A stretch of DNA of 15,503 nucleotides, taken from assembly GCA_052032225.1 (NCBI GenBank), contig JBPEWY010000080.1, positions 1-15,503 on the forward strand. Direction: 5' to 3'. Below are positions 8,928 through 15,384 of this stretch, piece by piece. The notes beneath the pieces were generated by a model. It was given only the letters and a program-made list of their open reading frames with translations, had not been told where the DNA came from and ran no database searches. A program made the position numbers and the translations under genes. The first letter of the stretch is position 1, and each line of letters starts with the position of its first letter. The stretch comes from JBPEWY01 sp052032225 (GTDB lineage Bacteria > Bacteroidota > Bacteroidia > Flavobacteriales > Flavobacteriaceae).

Positions 8928-8935
8928 CAAATATA
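8928..8935 (-). promoter_or_regulatory. -7 promoter box of the M23-GH3 unit
   Basis: The minus strand reads TATATTTG, an exact TAnnTTTG match, ending only 4 bases before the first of two tandem ATG codons (8923 and 8920). No clear TTG element lies about 19 bases upstream. If used, transcription would begin at or next to the start codon, giving a leaderless or nearly leaderless message. It also argues against translation from the upstream ATG at 8971. Confidence 0.45.
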
Positions 8936-9000
8936 ATCAACCCTAAAAAATGCACTTCTTAAAATTAGCACAAATAAATGCGCTTTTAAACATTTCTTTA

Positions 9001-9008
9001 TACCTTTG
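9001..9008 (+). promoter_or_regulatory. -7 promoter box of tatA
   Basis: TACCTTTG matches TAnnTTTG and ends 21 bases before the tatA ATG at 9030. The region where a -33 TTG is expected holds only a TTTTAAA tract, so the upstream element is weak. It sits about 65 bases from the oppositely oriented box of the M23 gene, making this a compact divergent promoter region. Confidence 0.5.
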
Positions 9009-9029
9009 TTGTATTAAAATGAAAGTATT

Positions 9030-9221
9030 ATGACTGCGCAACATATTTTATTAGGTATGCTCGGGCCTTGGCAAATAGTTCTGATTGTGGTAATTGTATT
9101 GTTGCTTTTTGGCGGTAAAAAAATACCTGAACTAATGCGAGGACTTGGCAGTGGTATTAAAGAGTTTAAAGACGCCACAAAAGAAGATGACAATCAAAAA
9201 ATTGAAGACAAAAAAGAGTAA
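9030..9221 (+). CDS. tatA: Sec-independent (twin-arginine) translocase protein TatA
   Basis: A 63-residue protein with the TatA/E layout: a short N terminus, one membrane helix at about 12-27 (PWQIVLIVVIVLLLFGG), then FGGKKIPELMRGLGSGIKEFK, the hinge and amphipathic helix, and a charged Asp/Glu/Lys tail. TatA assembles with TatC to carry folded twin-arginine substrates across the inner membrane. The gene stands alone here: neither tatB nor tatC is in the window. It is transcribed away from the M23-GH3 unit and followed 17 bases later by a hairpin terminator, so it is probably monocistronic. The ATG at 9030 gives a standard length. The identity is clear from the FGGKKIPEL signature. Confidence 0.93.
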   Translation: MTAQHILLGMLGPWQIVLIVVIVLLLFGGKKIPELMRGLGSGIKEFKDATKEDDNQKIEDKKE

Positions 9222-9238
9222 CTTTTTATAAACTACTC

Positions 9239-9267
9239 AAAAACCACGTTTAAAAGCGTGGTTTTTT
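9239..9267 (+). terminator. Intrinsic terminator after tatA
   Basis: An inverted repeat AAACCACG (9241-9248) and CGTGGTTT (9257-9264), with an 8-base loop, is extended by two outer A-T pairs on each side. It is followed by a T run to about 9269. It lies 17 bases after the tatA stop. The A-rich left flank could also let it work weakly on the opposite strand. Confidence 0.8.
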
Positions 9268-9365
9268 TATGCTCGTTTTTTTTTTACCGATATTTTTTTA
9301 CGCTTTATCTAACGCCTTTTCTTTTCGTCTATTTTTAAGTTAGTTACGGCTATTTTTTAACATAT

Positions 9366-9375
9366 CCTTATAAGG
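9366..9375. repeat. 10-base perfect palindrome upstream of the micro-protein gene
   Basis: CCTTATAAGG is a perfect dyad lying 6 bases upstream of the TAGCTTTG box (9382-9389), in the spacer between -33 and -7 positions. Its half-site recurs: TAAGGTA (9371-9377) is the inverse of TACCTTA (9411-9417) overlapping the start codon. This could be a small operator, or chance in AT-rich DNA. No regulator gene is adjacent. Confidence 0.3.
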
Positions 9376-9381
9376 TATAAT

Positions 9382-9389
9382 TAGCTTTG
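9382..9389 (+). promoter_or_regulatory. -7 promoter box of the micro-protein gene
   Basis: TAGCTTTG matches TAnnTTTG exactly and ends 27 bases before the ATG at 9417. No good TTG stands at the expected upstream distance; the region there is a T/A tract. Its position behind the tatA terminator supports independent expression of the small gene. Confidence 0.45.
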
Positions 9390-9416
9390 TGTTGCTATTA
9401 ATCTTAAATGTACCTT

Positions 9417-9584
9417 ATGACAACAGTTTTACTTATCAGAGAGCTTTATGTAAAAGCGTTTAAAAATTTGGGGCACTATTTGGTAGTTTCCTATTTTAAA
9501 GCTTTATCATGGCTATGTTTTTTAACCATAGGAATCATTTTATACGCTTTTGTGTATAGATTGTTTACCGGATTTGCATTTTAA
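9417..9584 (+). CDS. Small single-pass membrane protein, probably DUF6747 family
   Basis: A 55-residue frame between tatA and the DUF4837 gene. It starts MTTVLLIRELYVKAFKNLG, continues HYLVVSYFKALSWLCF, has a hydrophobic helix at roughly 30-47, and ends YRLFTGFAF. The pattern (LLIRELYxxAFxNLGHY...YFKxLSW...YAFxYRxxTGFAF) is what I recall of the short DUF6747 proteins of Flavobacteriaceae; that match is from memory. Support from the sequence: a TAGCTTTG promoter box 27 bases upstream, a tatA terminator before it, a strong terminator 23 bases after its stop, and non-random composition with a conserved-looking basic/aromatic N terminus. The N-terminal part could be an amphipathic helix lying on the inner face of the inner membrane. 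Function is unknown. It is short enough to be missed by length-filtered annotation. Confidence 0.7.
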   Translation: MTTVLLIRELYVKAFKNLGHYLVVSYFKALSWLCFLTIGIILYAFVYRLFTGFAF

Positions 9585-9607
9585 TTCCCCCTTTAACATA
9601 AAGCATT

Positions 9608-9639
9608 AAAAAAGCGCTTACTAAGTAAGCGCTTTTTTT
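9608..9639. terminator. Strong bidirectional terminator between convergent genes
   Basis: A 14-base stem, AAAAAAGCGCTTAC (9608-9621) with GTAAGCGCTTTTTT (9625-9638), and a 3-base loop. The flanking A and T runs give a U tract on either strand, so it can end both the rightward micro-protein transcript and the leftward pgk-transglycosylase-DUF4837 transcript, whose stop lies at 9666. Confidence 0.9.
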
Positions 9640-9665
9640 ATTGGTAATATGCCTGTTGTTTTGTG

Positions 9666-10634
9666 CTATAAAAACTTGATAGATTGTAAAATAGCATCCA
9701 ACTCAAACATAATATCTCTTTTATCTATAGAAGGGGCAAAGGTAAAGCCTTCTATAACAAGTGTTCTGTTGTTTTCTTGGTCTTTAATCATATAATTTAT
9801 AAATGGTCCGGCCATAAAAAAGTTTTTTACTTCCCACATTCCTCGGGTTTCTATTGCCGGTTTAGTGGCTATTTCAGCATTGAAAACATAGGGAGCATAG
9901 GCTTTTTCTGTAATCATGTACATGCCTTCTTCTCTTCCGGGGATGTGCTTCTCTCCGATAGAGTCTCTCATTTTTATTATTTTTTCTACTGTAATGGTAT
10001 CTTTCGGAAAATAATTAAGTGGAAGCTCATATACTAAAACACTCATGTTTCCTTTTTTGGTTTCACGCCTAATCCAAACAAAATTATCTTCTTGCTTAGC
10101 CACTCTGTAAACCGAAGGCATGGTTAGTTTTATACCAAATTTTTCTTGCAGAACAGTCTCTTTATTGAGTGATTGTGTGAATCTTTTTTGATTTTCTTTA
10201 AGTTCTGATGCTTTAAGTTGCGGTATGTATTCCGGTGCTTTTTTATCTATAATACGCTTTAGGTCTTCGTTAGTTTTACCGGTAATATAGATTACTTGTT
10301 GTGGGGTGGCATAAATGTCTTCTTGAATGGTAAACCCATTTGTTGAATCTTTTTTTATGATAAAAATATTGCGCCCATGTGTTACAAAACCACTAAAAAC
10401 ATCCGGAGATATTTGATTTAATGTAAACAAAGGCTCATCTATTGGTAGCCCAATTACCGGTGCTGTAAAATGCTCTCGTATTTTATCGCCAACCTCACCT
10501 TTCCAAAGGTCATCATCTATAACAACATATAATGTATTAATGGCGCCTACAGAGTTGGGAAGCCTTTTTTTTGTGTCTGAATTACACGATACAAGAAGTC
10601 CTACTGCTAAGAGTAAGAAAGTAATTTTTTTCAT
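9666..10634 (-). CDS. DUF4837-family lipoprotein
   Basis: A 322-residue predicted lipoprotein. It starts MKKITFLLLAVGLLVSCNSD, with a lysine pair, a hydrophobic core and the lipobox LVSC; Cys17 would be the lipidated residue. The mature part begins NTLYVVIDDDLWKGEVGDKI and holds alternating strand/helix patterns, including TPQQVIYITGKTNEDLKRII, a KFGIKLTMPSVYRVAKQED segment, and a C-terminal GFTFAPSIDKRDIMFELDAI. I recognise the family as DUF4837, common and uncharacterised in Bacteroidota. It follows the LysM transglycosylase by 24 bases with no terminator between, so the two are probably co-transcribed, suggesting an envelope role. Biochemical function is not known. The family name is from memory but the overall pattern fits well. 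Confidence 0.85.
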   Translation of the reverse strand: MKKITFLLLAVGLLVSCNSDTKKRLPNSVGAINTLYVVIDDDLWKGEVGDKIREHFTAPVIGLPIDEPLFTLNQISPDVFSGFVTHGRNIFIIKKDSTNGFTIQEDIYATPQQVIYITGKTNEDLKRIIDKKAPEYIPQLKASELKENQKRFTQSLNKETVLQEKFGIKLTMPSVYRVAKQEDNFVWIRRETKKGNMSVLVYELPLNYFPKDTITVEKIIKMRDSIGEKHIPGREEGMYMITEKAYAPYVFNAEIATKPAIETRGMWEVKNFFMAGPFINYMIKDQENNRTLVIEGFTFAPSIDKRDIMFELDAILQSIKFL

Positions 10635-10658
10635 AGTTTAATTGTTTTGATGGTACAT

Positions 10659-12239
10659 TTAGCATCCGTTACAAAGCTTTAGCTTTTGTCCCGGTTTTAA
10701 TTTTGTACCACTAATACCGTTCCATTTTTTAATATTCTCTACAGAAACTCCCGGAAATTTTTGAGCAATCGTCCAGAGCGAGTCGCCTCTTTGCACAATA
10801 TAAATGTTGCCATTATTGGTGGTTACCGTTTGTGATTGCTTTTTAGGTGCACTATAGGCTGGTTTTCTTGGATAAATTGTAAGGCGTTGTCCCACTCTAA
10901 TATTGTTATTTCTTAACCCATTCCATCGTTTAATATCGCTTACTCTAACACCGTATCTGTTAGCTATTTTTCCTAAATAATCTCCACTTCTAACACGATA
11001 ACGAATTCTTGAGGGGTGATTAAAAAGTTGTGGTAACGGTTTTTCTCTTTTAGCCAGCTCTGCTTCAACAAAAGCATAAATACTGTCTTCGTGTGCTACA
11101 AATTTACCCATTTCTTTTACGGGCAATCTTAGCGCATAGTTTTTATTTTCTACGTACGGAATAATATCAAGCTTATACGATGGATTTAAAAACTGTAGTT
11201 TTTCTACCTCAATATCTAAAAGTTCAGAAATCTGATCGAATGTGATAGTTTTCTTTACATGAACGGTGTCTGTTTTAAAATAAGGTATTTCTGCTTTTTT
11301 AGGATTAAATCCGTGTTCTTGGGCGTATTCAAAAATGTACATTGTTGCTAAAAATGCCGGTACATATCCTGCAGTTTCTCTGGGTAAAAACGGACGAATA
11401 TTCCAATAGTTTTTATACCCTCCGGAACGTCTGATTGCTTTTGTTACATTACCCGGACCGGAGTTATATGCTGCAAGCGCTAAATCCCAATCGCCAAAAA
11501 TCTCATATAGTTTAGCTAAATATTGGCAAGCTGCTTTAGTAGATTTAATCGGGTCGCTTCGCTCATCAACATAACTACTTACATCTAATCCGTACATTTT
11601 ACCCGTGCTAAACATAAATTGCCATAATCCTGTTGCGCCTACTCTTGATTTTGCTCGTGGGTTTAAAGCAGATTCTACAATGGCTAAATATTTAATTTCT
11701 AAAGGGATATCGTAATTGTCTAATTCTTGTTCAAATAGCGGAAAGTAGTACTGACTCATGGTCATGAGTCGCTCTAATGTTTTACGTCTGTTTTTTAAAA
11801 ACGATTTTATAACGCTTTCTAAAGATGGGTTATAAGCTATATTAAAGGGGGTTTTTTGATTGAGTTTTTCTAACCGTTCTTTTAAAAGCGCTGTTGGTAA
11901 ATTATCGTACGCAACCGTATCGTAACTTAATGTGGCAACCGTTTTATAAATAGTATCGTACAAAGAAGTGTTGTAAAGCTCTTGAAGCCAAAGACTGTCT
12001 AACGTTGCTGCTTCTTCGTAATCTGATAAGTTGTATTTACCTTGTTTTTTAAAAAAGACTACTTTTTTGTTATCTGGTAATGTGTCTTGGTGAGCGCTAA
12101 TTAATTTAGTAGAAGCATCATTAATGGCTTGTATAGTATCTGCAGATAATGTTGCCTCTTCTGTTACTATAGTTTTAGGCTTTTGTTGTGCATTTAATAA
12201 TGAGCATGTTAAAAATAATAGAAGCCAAAGGTTTCGCAT
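10659..12239 (-). CDS. MltD-like lytic transglycosylase with two LysM repeats
   Basis: From the chosen ATG (12237-12239) the protein has 526 residues and begins MRNLWLLLFLTCSLLNAQQ, a cleavable Sec signal ending after NAQ. The frame is open for 11 more codons upstream, but that start would place a charged segment before the signal. An SLT domain spans about residues 175-290. The catalytic glutamate E189 sits in AIVESALNPRAKS, followed by GATGLWQFM, ALAAYNSGPGNV and the RETAGYVP motif, as in MltD/Slt70. Two LysM modules close the protein: about 413-456 (YRVRSGDYLGKIANRYGV...) and 479-522 (YIVQRGDSLWTIAQKF...), which bind the glycan strand. Such enzymes cleave murein with formation of anhydro-muramic ends. 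The very C terminus is LKLCNGC, with two unexplained cysteines. It is located between pgk (76 bases upstream) and the DUF4837 gene. Confidence 0.92.
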   Translation of the reverse strand: MRNLWLLLFLTCSLLNAQQKPKTIVTEEATLSADTIQAINDASTKLISAHQDTLPDNKKVVFFKKQGKYNLSDYEEAATLDSLWLQELYNTSLYDTIYKTVATLSYDTVAYDNLPTALLKERLEKLNQKTPFNIAYNPSLESVIKSFLKNRRKTLERLMTMSQYYFPLFEQELDNYDIPLEIKYLAIVESALNPRAKSRVGATGLWQFMFSTGKMYGLDVSSYVDERSDPIKSTKAACQYLAKLYEIFGDWDLALAAYNSGPGNVTKAIRRSGGYKNYWNIRPFLPRETAGYVPAFLATMYIFEYAQEHGFNPKKAEIPYFKTDTVHVKKTITFDQISELLDIEVEKLQFLNPSYKLDIIPYVENKNYALRLPVKEMGKFVAHEDSIYAFVEAELAKREKPLPQLFNHPSRIRYRVRSGDYLGKIANRYGVRVSDIKRWNGLRNNNIRVGQRLTIYPRKPAYSAPKKQSQTVTTNNGNIYIVQRGDSLWTIAQKFPGVSVENIKKWNGISGTKLKPGQKLKLCNGC

Positions 12240-12315
12240 TCGTGTTGTTTTTACTTGTTGTTTATATACCATTACGTAAATATGATAGGGTTTAGTATGC
12301 TTAAAATGTTAAAAT

Positions 12316-13506
12316 CTAAGCATCTAAAATTGCTGCTATGCCCGGCAGTGTTTTCCCTTCTAAACTTTCTAACATTGCACCTCCTCCGGTACTAACGTAA
12401 CTTACCTTATTTTCAAACCCGAATTGTTTTACGGCTGCTACAGAGTCTCCTCCTCCAACTAAAGAGAAAGCACCTTTTTCTGTAGCTTCTGCAATGGCAT
12501 TGCCTAAAGCAATTGTTCCTTTAGCAAAGTTTTCCATCTCAAAAACTCCTAAAGGACCATTCCACAAAATAGTTTTAGATTGTTTTATAACTTCTGCAAA
12601 AAGCGCTTCGGTTTTAGGACCAACGTCTAATCCCATCCATCCTTTTGGGATAGTATTTACTGCCACAACCTTAGTTGCTGCATCATTTTTAAAAGCATCT
12701 GCCACAACGGCATCTACCGGCAAATGTACTTTTACTCCTTTAGCTTTTGCTTTGTCTAATATAGAAAGTGCTAATGCCAATTTATCGTCTTCAACTAAAG
12801 AATCTCCTATTTCTCCTCCTTGTGCTTTAATGAAGGTAAATGTCATTCCTCCACCAATAATCAAGTGGTCTATTTTATCAAGAATATTTTCAATTATCGT
12901 TATTTTAGACGATACTTTGGCGCCTCCTAAAATTGCTGTTACCGGTTTAACACTATCGTTTAATACTCGATTAAGACTTTCAATTTCTTTAGCTAACAAA
13001 TACCCAAAGCATTTTTGGTTTACAAACTTAGCAACCACAGTTGTAGAAGCATGTGCTCTGTGGGCAGTACCAAAGGCGTCATTAACATACACATCGGCTA
13101 GTTGTGCTAATTGTTTTGCAAACTGCTCGTCGCCTTTTTCTTCGGCTTCATAAAATCGTAAGTTTTCTAACAGTAAAACTTCGCCCGGAGCAAGTTCGCT
13201 AACAGCTTGTTCAACGCTATTGCCAATACAATCTGCTACAAATTTTACTTGTACGCCAATTATTTCTGACACCTTATTTACAATGTGTTGTAGAGAAAGT
13301 TCTGGTGTAACTTTTCCTTTTGGTCTTCCTAAATGACTCATTAGTATAGCGCTACCACCATCTTCTAGAATTTTTAAAATAGTAGGTTTTGCTGCTAAAA
13401 TTCTAGTTGCATCTGTTACCTGAAGTTCATCATTTAAAGGAACATTAAAATCAACTCTAATAAGGGCTTTTTTATCTTTAAAATTAATGTGTTCTACCGT
13501 TTTCAT
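12316..13506 (-). CDS. pgk: phosphoglycerate kinase
   Basis: Glycolytic enzyme transferring phosphate between 1,3-bisphosphoglycerate and ADP, cytoplasmic. At 396 residues it has the normal bacterial length. Signatures in order: RVDFNVPL (17-24), SHLGRPKG (57-64, substrate binding), LLLENLRFY, the VNDAFGTAHRAHAST segment, AILGGAKVSSK (the hinge region), LIIGGGMTFTF, TILWNGPLGVFE, and the nucleotide-binding GGGDSVAAV with VSTGGGAMLE near the end. All key motifs are intact. It is the first gene of a leftward set and is divergent from holB across a 120-base region with promoter-like sequence on both strands. Confidence 0.98.
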   Translation of the reverse strand: MKTVEHINFKDKKALIRVDFNVPLNDELQVTDATRILAAKPTILKILEDGGSAILMSHLGRPKGKVTPELSLQHIVNKVSEIIGVQVKFVADCIGNSVEQAVSELAPGEVLLLENLRFYEAEEKGDEQFAKQLAQLADVYVNDAFGTAHRAHASTTVVAKFVNQKCFGYLLAKEIESLNRVLNDSVKPVTAILGGAKVSSKITIIENILDKIDHLIIGGGMTFTFIKAQGGEIGDSLVEDDKLALALSILDKAKAKGVKVHLPVDAVVADAFKNDAATKVVAVNTIPKGWMGLDVGPKTEALFAEVIKQSKTILWNGPLGVFEMENFAKGTIALGNAIAEATEKGAFSLVGGGDSVAAVKQFGFENKVSYVSTGGGAMLESLEGKTLPGIAAILDA

Positions 13507-13518
13507 AATTGTAATTCT

Positions 13519-13546
13519 CTAAAATAGTGGCTGCTAAAATAACCAA
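13519..13546 (-). promoter_or_regulatory. Probable pgk promoter
   Basis: The minus strand shows TTG (13544-13546), a 17-base spacer and TATTTTAG (13519-13526), one base off the TAnnTTTG consensus at its seventh position. The pgk ATG follows 12 bases later. The octamer CTAAAATA (plus strand) occurs again at 13534-13541, so the exact box is uncertain. Confidence 0.4.
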
Positions 13547-13613
13547 TTTATAACACACTGTATTAGTAGCTGCAAGAAAGCCGAAAATTACCGCATTCTT
13601 ACCTCAAAAATTA

Positions 13614-13621
13614 TATATTTG
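13614..13621 (+). promoter_or_regulatory. -7 promoter box of holB
   Basis: TATATTTG, an exact TAnnTTTG match, ends only 5 bases before the holB ATG at 13627. Transcription from it would start at or beside the start codon, giving a leaderless or near-leaderless message. No clear TTG lies at the -33 distance. Confidence 0.45.
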
Positions 13622-13626
13622 CTCTT

Positions 13627-14787
13627 ATGCTGTTTTCAAGAGTTTTAGGGCAAGAACATATTAAAAAACACTTATTAGCAAGTGTAAAAAATAATAGAAT
13701 TCCGCACACACAACTATTTGTTGGTCCGGAAGGTAGTGGTACCTTGTTAACTGCCGTAGCATACGCTCAAGAAGTGCTTTGCCACTTTGCTCCGGATGAA
13801 GCTACAAAAGAAGCCACAAAGAAAAAAGTTGAAAATTTTACGCACCCCGATTTACATTTTGCATACCCTGTTGCTAAAAATGCCCAAGCAAAAAAAAATA
13901 ATGTTAAGCATATTGTAAGTGATTACTATGCAGAAGAGTGGCGTGAATTTTTAACCACTCAGCCTTATGGTAATTTATTTGATTGGTACCAGCTTATAGG
14001 AGTTGAAAATGCACAAGGTTTAATTAGTGTTCATGAGGCAAATGATATTAACAAAAAACTCTCTTTAAAAGCATATGAAGGCGGTTATAAGGTTATGATT
14101 ATTTGGATGGCCGAAAAGATGAATGCAGAAGCCTCAAATAAACTCCTTAAACTACTTGAAGAGCCTCCGCATAAAACGCTTTTTATTTTAATTGCTGAAG
14201 ATGAGGAGCTTTTGTTGCAAACCATTAGATCGCGTTGCCAGATTTTACATTTTCATCCTGTTGCAGAAGAGGTTATTAAAGATTGTTTAATTAATGTGCA
14301 TAATGCCTCTCCGGCAACTGCAGCTTTAATTGCACACCAAGCCAATGGTAATTTTAATAAAGCGCTTGATTTATTACATAACGATTCTGAAGATTTAGTT
14401 TTTGAGCAATGGTTTGTTTGGTGGGTTCGCTCTGCTTTTAAAGCTAAAGGAAATAAAGCTGCTATACACGATATTTTATCCTGGAGTGAAGAAGTTGCAA
14501 AAACCGGAAGAGAAACTCAAAAGAAATTTTTACACTTTTGCTTAGAAGCCTTTAGGCAAGCTATGCTTTTAAATTATAAAGCAAAAGATCTGGTTTTTTT
14601 AGCCATTACTGCAGAAGATTTTAAGTTTGATAAGTTTGCTCCTTTTGTACACGAGCGCAATATTGTTAGTATAACTAAAGAGATAGAAACTGCTATTTAC
14701 CACATAGAGCGCAATGCAAATGCCAAATTGGTGCTAACAGACTTGTCTATAAAACTTGCGCGATTGCTACATAAAAAAGCAGCATAA
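13627..14787 (+). CDS. holB: DNA polymerase III subunit delta-prime
   Basis: Clamp-loader subunit that works with delta and tau/gamma to place the beta clamp on DNA. The 386-residue protein starts with an RFC/DnaX-like AAA+ domain: VLGQEHIKKHLLASVKNNRI, then HTQLFVGPEGSGTLL, where the Walker A lysine is absent (GPEGSG-TL at 33-40), as expected for the non-hydrolysing delta-prime. The Walker B region YKVMIIWMAEKMNAEASNKL also lacks the DE pair (A162, E163). The SRC motif is at 202-204 (IRSRCQILHF). Only one cysteine (C52) is seen where the zinc module of other delta-prime proteins has four. Residues 73-130 (HPDLHFAYPV onward) look like a Bacteroidota-type insertion. The gene is divergent from pgk and ends at a shared terminator. 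Confidence 0.9.
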   Translation: MLFSRVLGQEHIKKHLLASVKNNRIPHTQLFVGPEGSGTLLTAVAYAQEVLCHFAPDEATKEATKKKVENFTHPDLHFAYPVAKNAQAKKNNVKHIVSDYYAEEWREFLTTQPYGNLFDWYQLIGVENAQGLISVHEANDINKKLSLKAYEGGYKVMIIWMAEKMNAEASNKLLKLLEEPPHKTLFILIAEDEELLLQTIRSRCQILHFHPVAEEVIKDCLINVHNASPATAALIAHQANGNFNKALDLLHNDSEDLVFEQWFVWWVRSAFKAKGNKAAIHDILSWSEEVAKTGRETQKKFLHFCLEAFRQAMLLNYKAKDLVFLAITAEDFKFDKFAPFVHERNIVSITKEIETAIYHIERNANAKLVLTDLSIKLARLLHKKAA

Positions 14788-14790
14788 AAA

Positions 14791-14810
14791 AAGCGCCCCA
14801 GAGGGCGCTT
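14791..14810. terminator. Terminator shared by holB and the OmpH-like gene
   Basis: An 8-base stem, AAGCGCCC (14791-14798) and GGGCGCTT (14803-14810), with a CAGA loop, lies between the holB stop (14787) and the OmpH-like stop (14813). On the minus strand the stem is followed by a run of T (complement of the A run at 14786-14792), a canonical intrinsic terminator. On the plus strand the following ACTTATTTTTTA is a weaker tract, but it may still end holB transcription. Confidence 0.85.
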
Positions 14811-14812
14811 AC

Positions 14813-15328
14813 TTATTTTTTATTTGAATATTCTTCGTTGAGTGCTTTTAAAATTTCTTCGGTAAGGTCTTTTTCGTCACTCCCATACAAAACGCTTCCC
14901 GCATCATTAGAGCCAAAAATATAGGTGTAGCCATTTTCTTTTCCGTAAGTTTTTACAAAATCTTTAACCTTTGTAATTACAGAATCTATTTTGGCCTGCC
15001 CCTCCATTTGTAAGCGTTGTTGCTCTGCCTGTAATTGCTGACCCAAATACTGCCCCTTTTGAGCTAATGCCTGGTAAGCTTCTTGTACTTTCTTTTGAGA
15101 CATGCTTTTGGCATCAGACTGGAATTTTTGCTCTTCTATTTGAAAAGCCTTAGAAATACTATCTCTTTTAAGATTAAATTTTTCTGTTTTAAGTTTAAAT
15201 GCTGCTTCAGCATCAATCATTTCTTGATAGCCTTCAACTAATTTTCCGGTATTTACATAACCGGTTTTCTCTAAATTACACGATGCAAAAACTACTAATG
15301 CAAGTACTAATAATGGTAAACGTTTCAT
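14813..15328 (-). CDS. OmpH/Skp-like envelope chaperone, probable lipoprotein
   Basis: From the chosen ATG (15326-15328) the protein has 171 residues. It begins MKRLPLLVLALVVFASCN, a signal sequence with lipobox-like FASC; Cys17 would be lipidated. The body starts GYVNTGKLVEGYQEM, the typical opening of OmpH/Skp. A long Lys/Glu/Gln-rich helical arm follows (about 40-120, including QLQAEQQRLQMEGQAKIDS), then a return segment VKDFVKTYGKENGYTYIFGS. The family is periplasmic, trimeric and jellyfish-shaped, and shields outer-membrane proteins on their way to the Bam complex. The reading frame stays open upstream to 15415, but a good promoter at 15355-15384 lies inside that extension, so the downstream ATG is preferred. 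Classical Skp is soluble; the cysteine here suggests a membrane-tethered variant. The lipobox has Phe at the -3 position, which is not ideal. Confidence 0.85.
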   Translation of the reverse strand: MKRLPLLVLALVVFASCNLEKTGYVNTGKLVEGYQEMIDAEAAFKLKTEKFNLKRDSISKAFQIEEQKFQSDAKSMSQKKVQEAYQALAQKGQYLGQQLQAEQQRLQMEGQAKIDSVITKVKDFVKTYGKENGYTYIFGSNDAGSVLYGSDEKDLTEEILKALNEEYSNKK

Positions 15329-15354
15329 AAAATGTAAATTATTAAGATGGACAA

Positions 15355-15384
15355 CAAAAATAGAAAAGTAGTTGCTCTGTACAA
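15355..15384 (-). promoter_or_regulatory. Promoter of the OmpH-like gene
   Basis: The minus strand has TTG (15382-15384), a 19-base spacer and TATTTTTG (15355-15362), an exact TAnnTTTG box. The ATG at 15328 follows 26 bases later. This is one of the two best-formed promoters in the window, with the same 19-base spacing as the wecB one, and it fixes the start choice for this gene. Confidence 0.7.

Noticed and set aside
8921..8971. Upstream start for the M23 peptidase
   Set aside because: The extension would contain the -7 promoter box and adds an unrelated hydrophobic stretch before the basic MAKKREK start.
9030..9665. tatB or tatC near tatA
   Set aside because: The only other frame here is the 55-residue membrane protein, which lacks TatB and TatC features; convergent genes follow.
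9777..10037. Open frame on the plus strand inside the DUF4837 gene
   Set aside because: Phe/Tyr/His-rich composition typical of antisense translation of an AT-rich gene; no upstream signals.
12494..13153. Open frame of 219 codons on the plus strand opposite pgk
   Set aside because: It lies wholly antisense to a certain pgk gene, its translation has no recognisable domain, and no promoter box precedes it. It is a codon-bias shadow.
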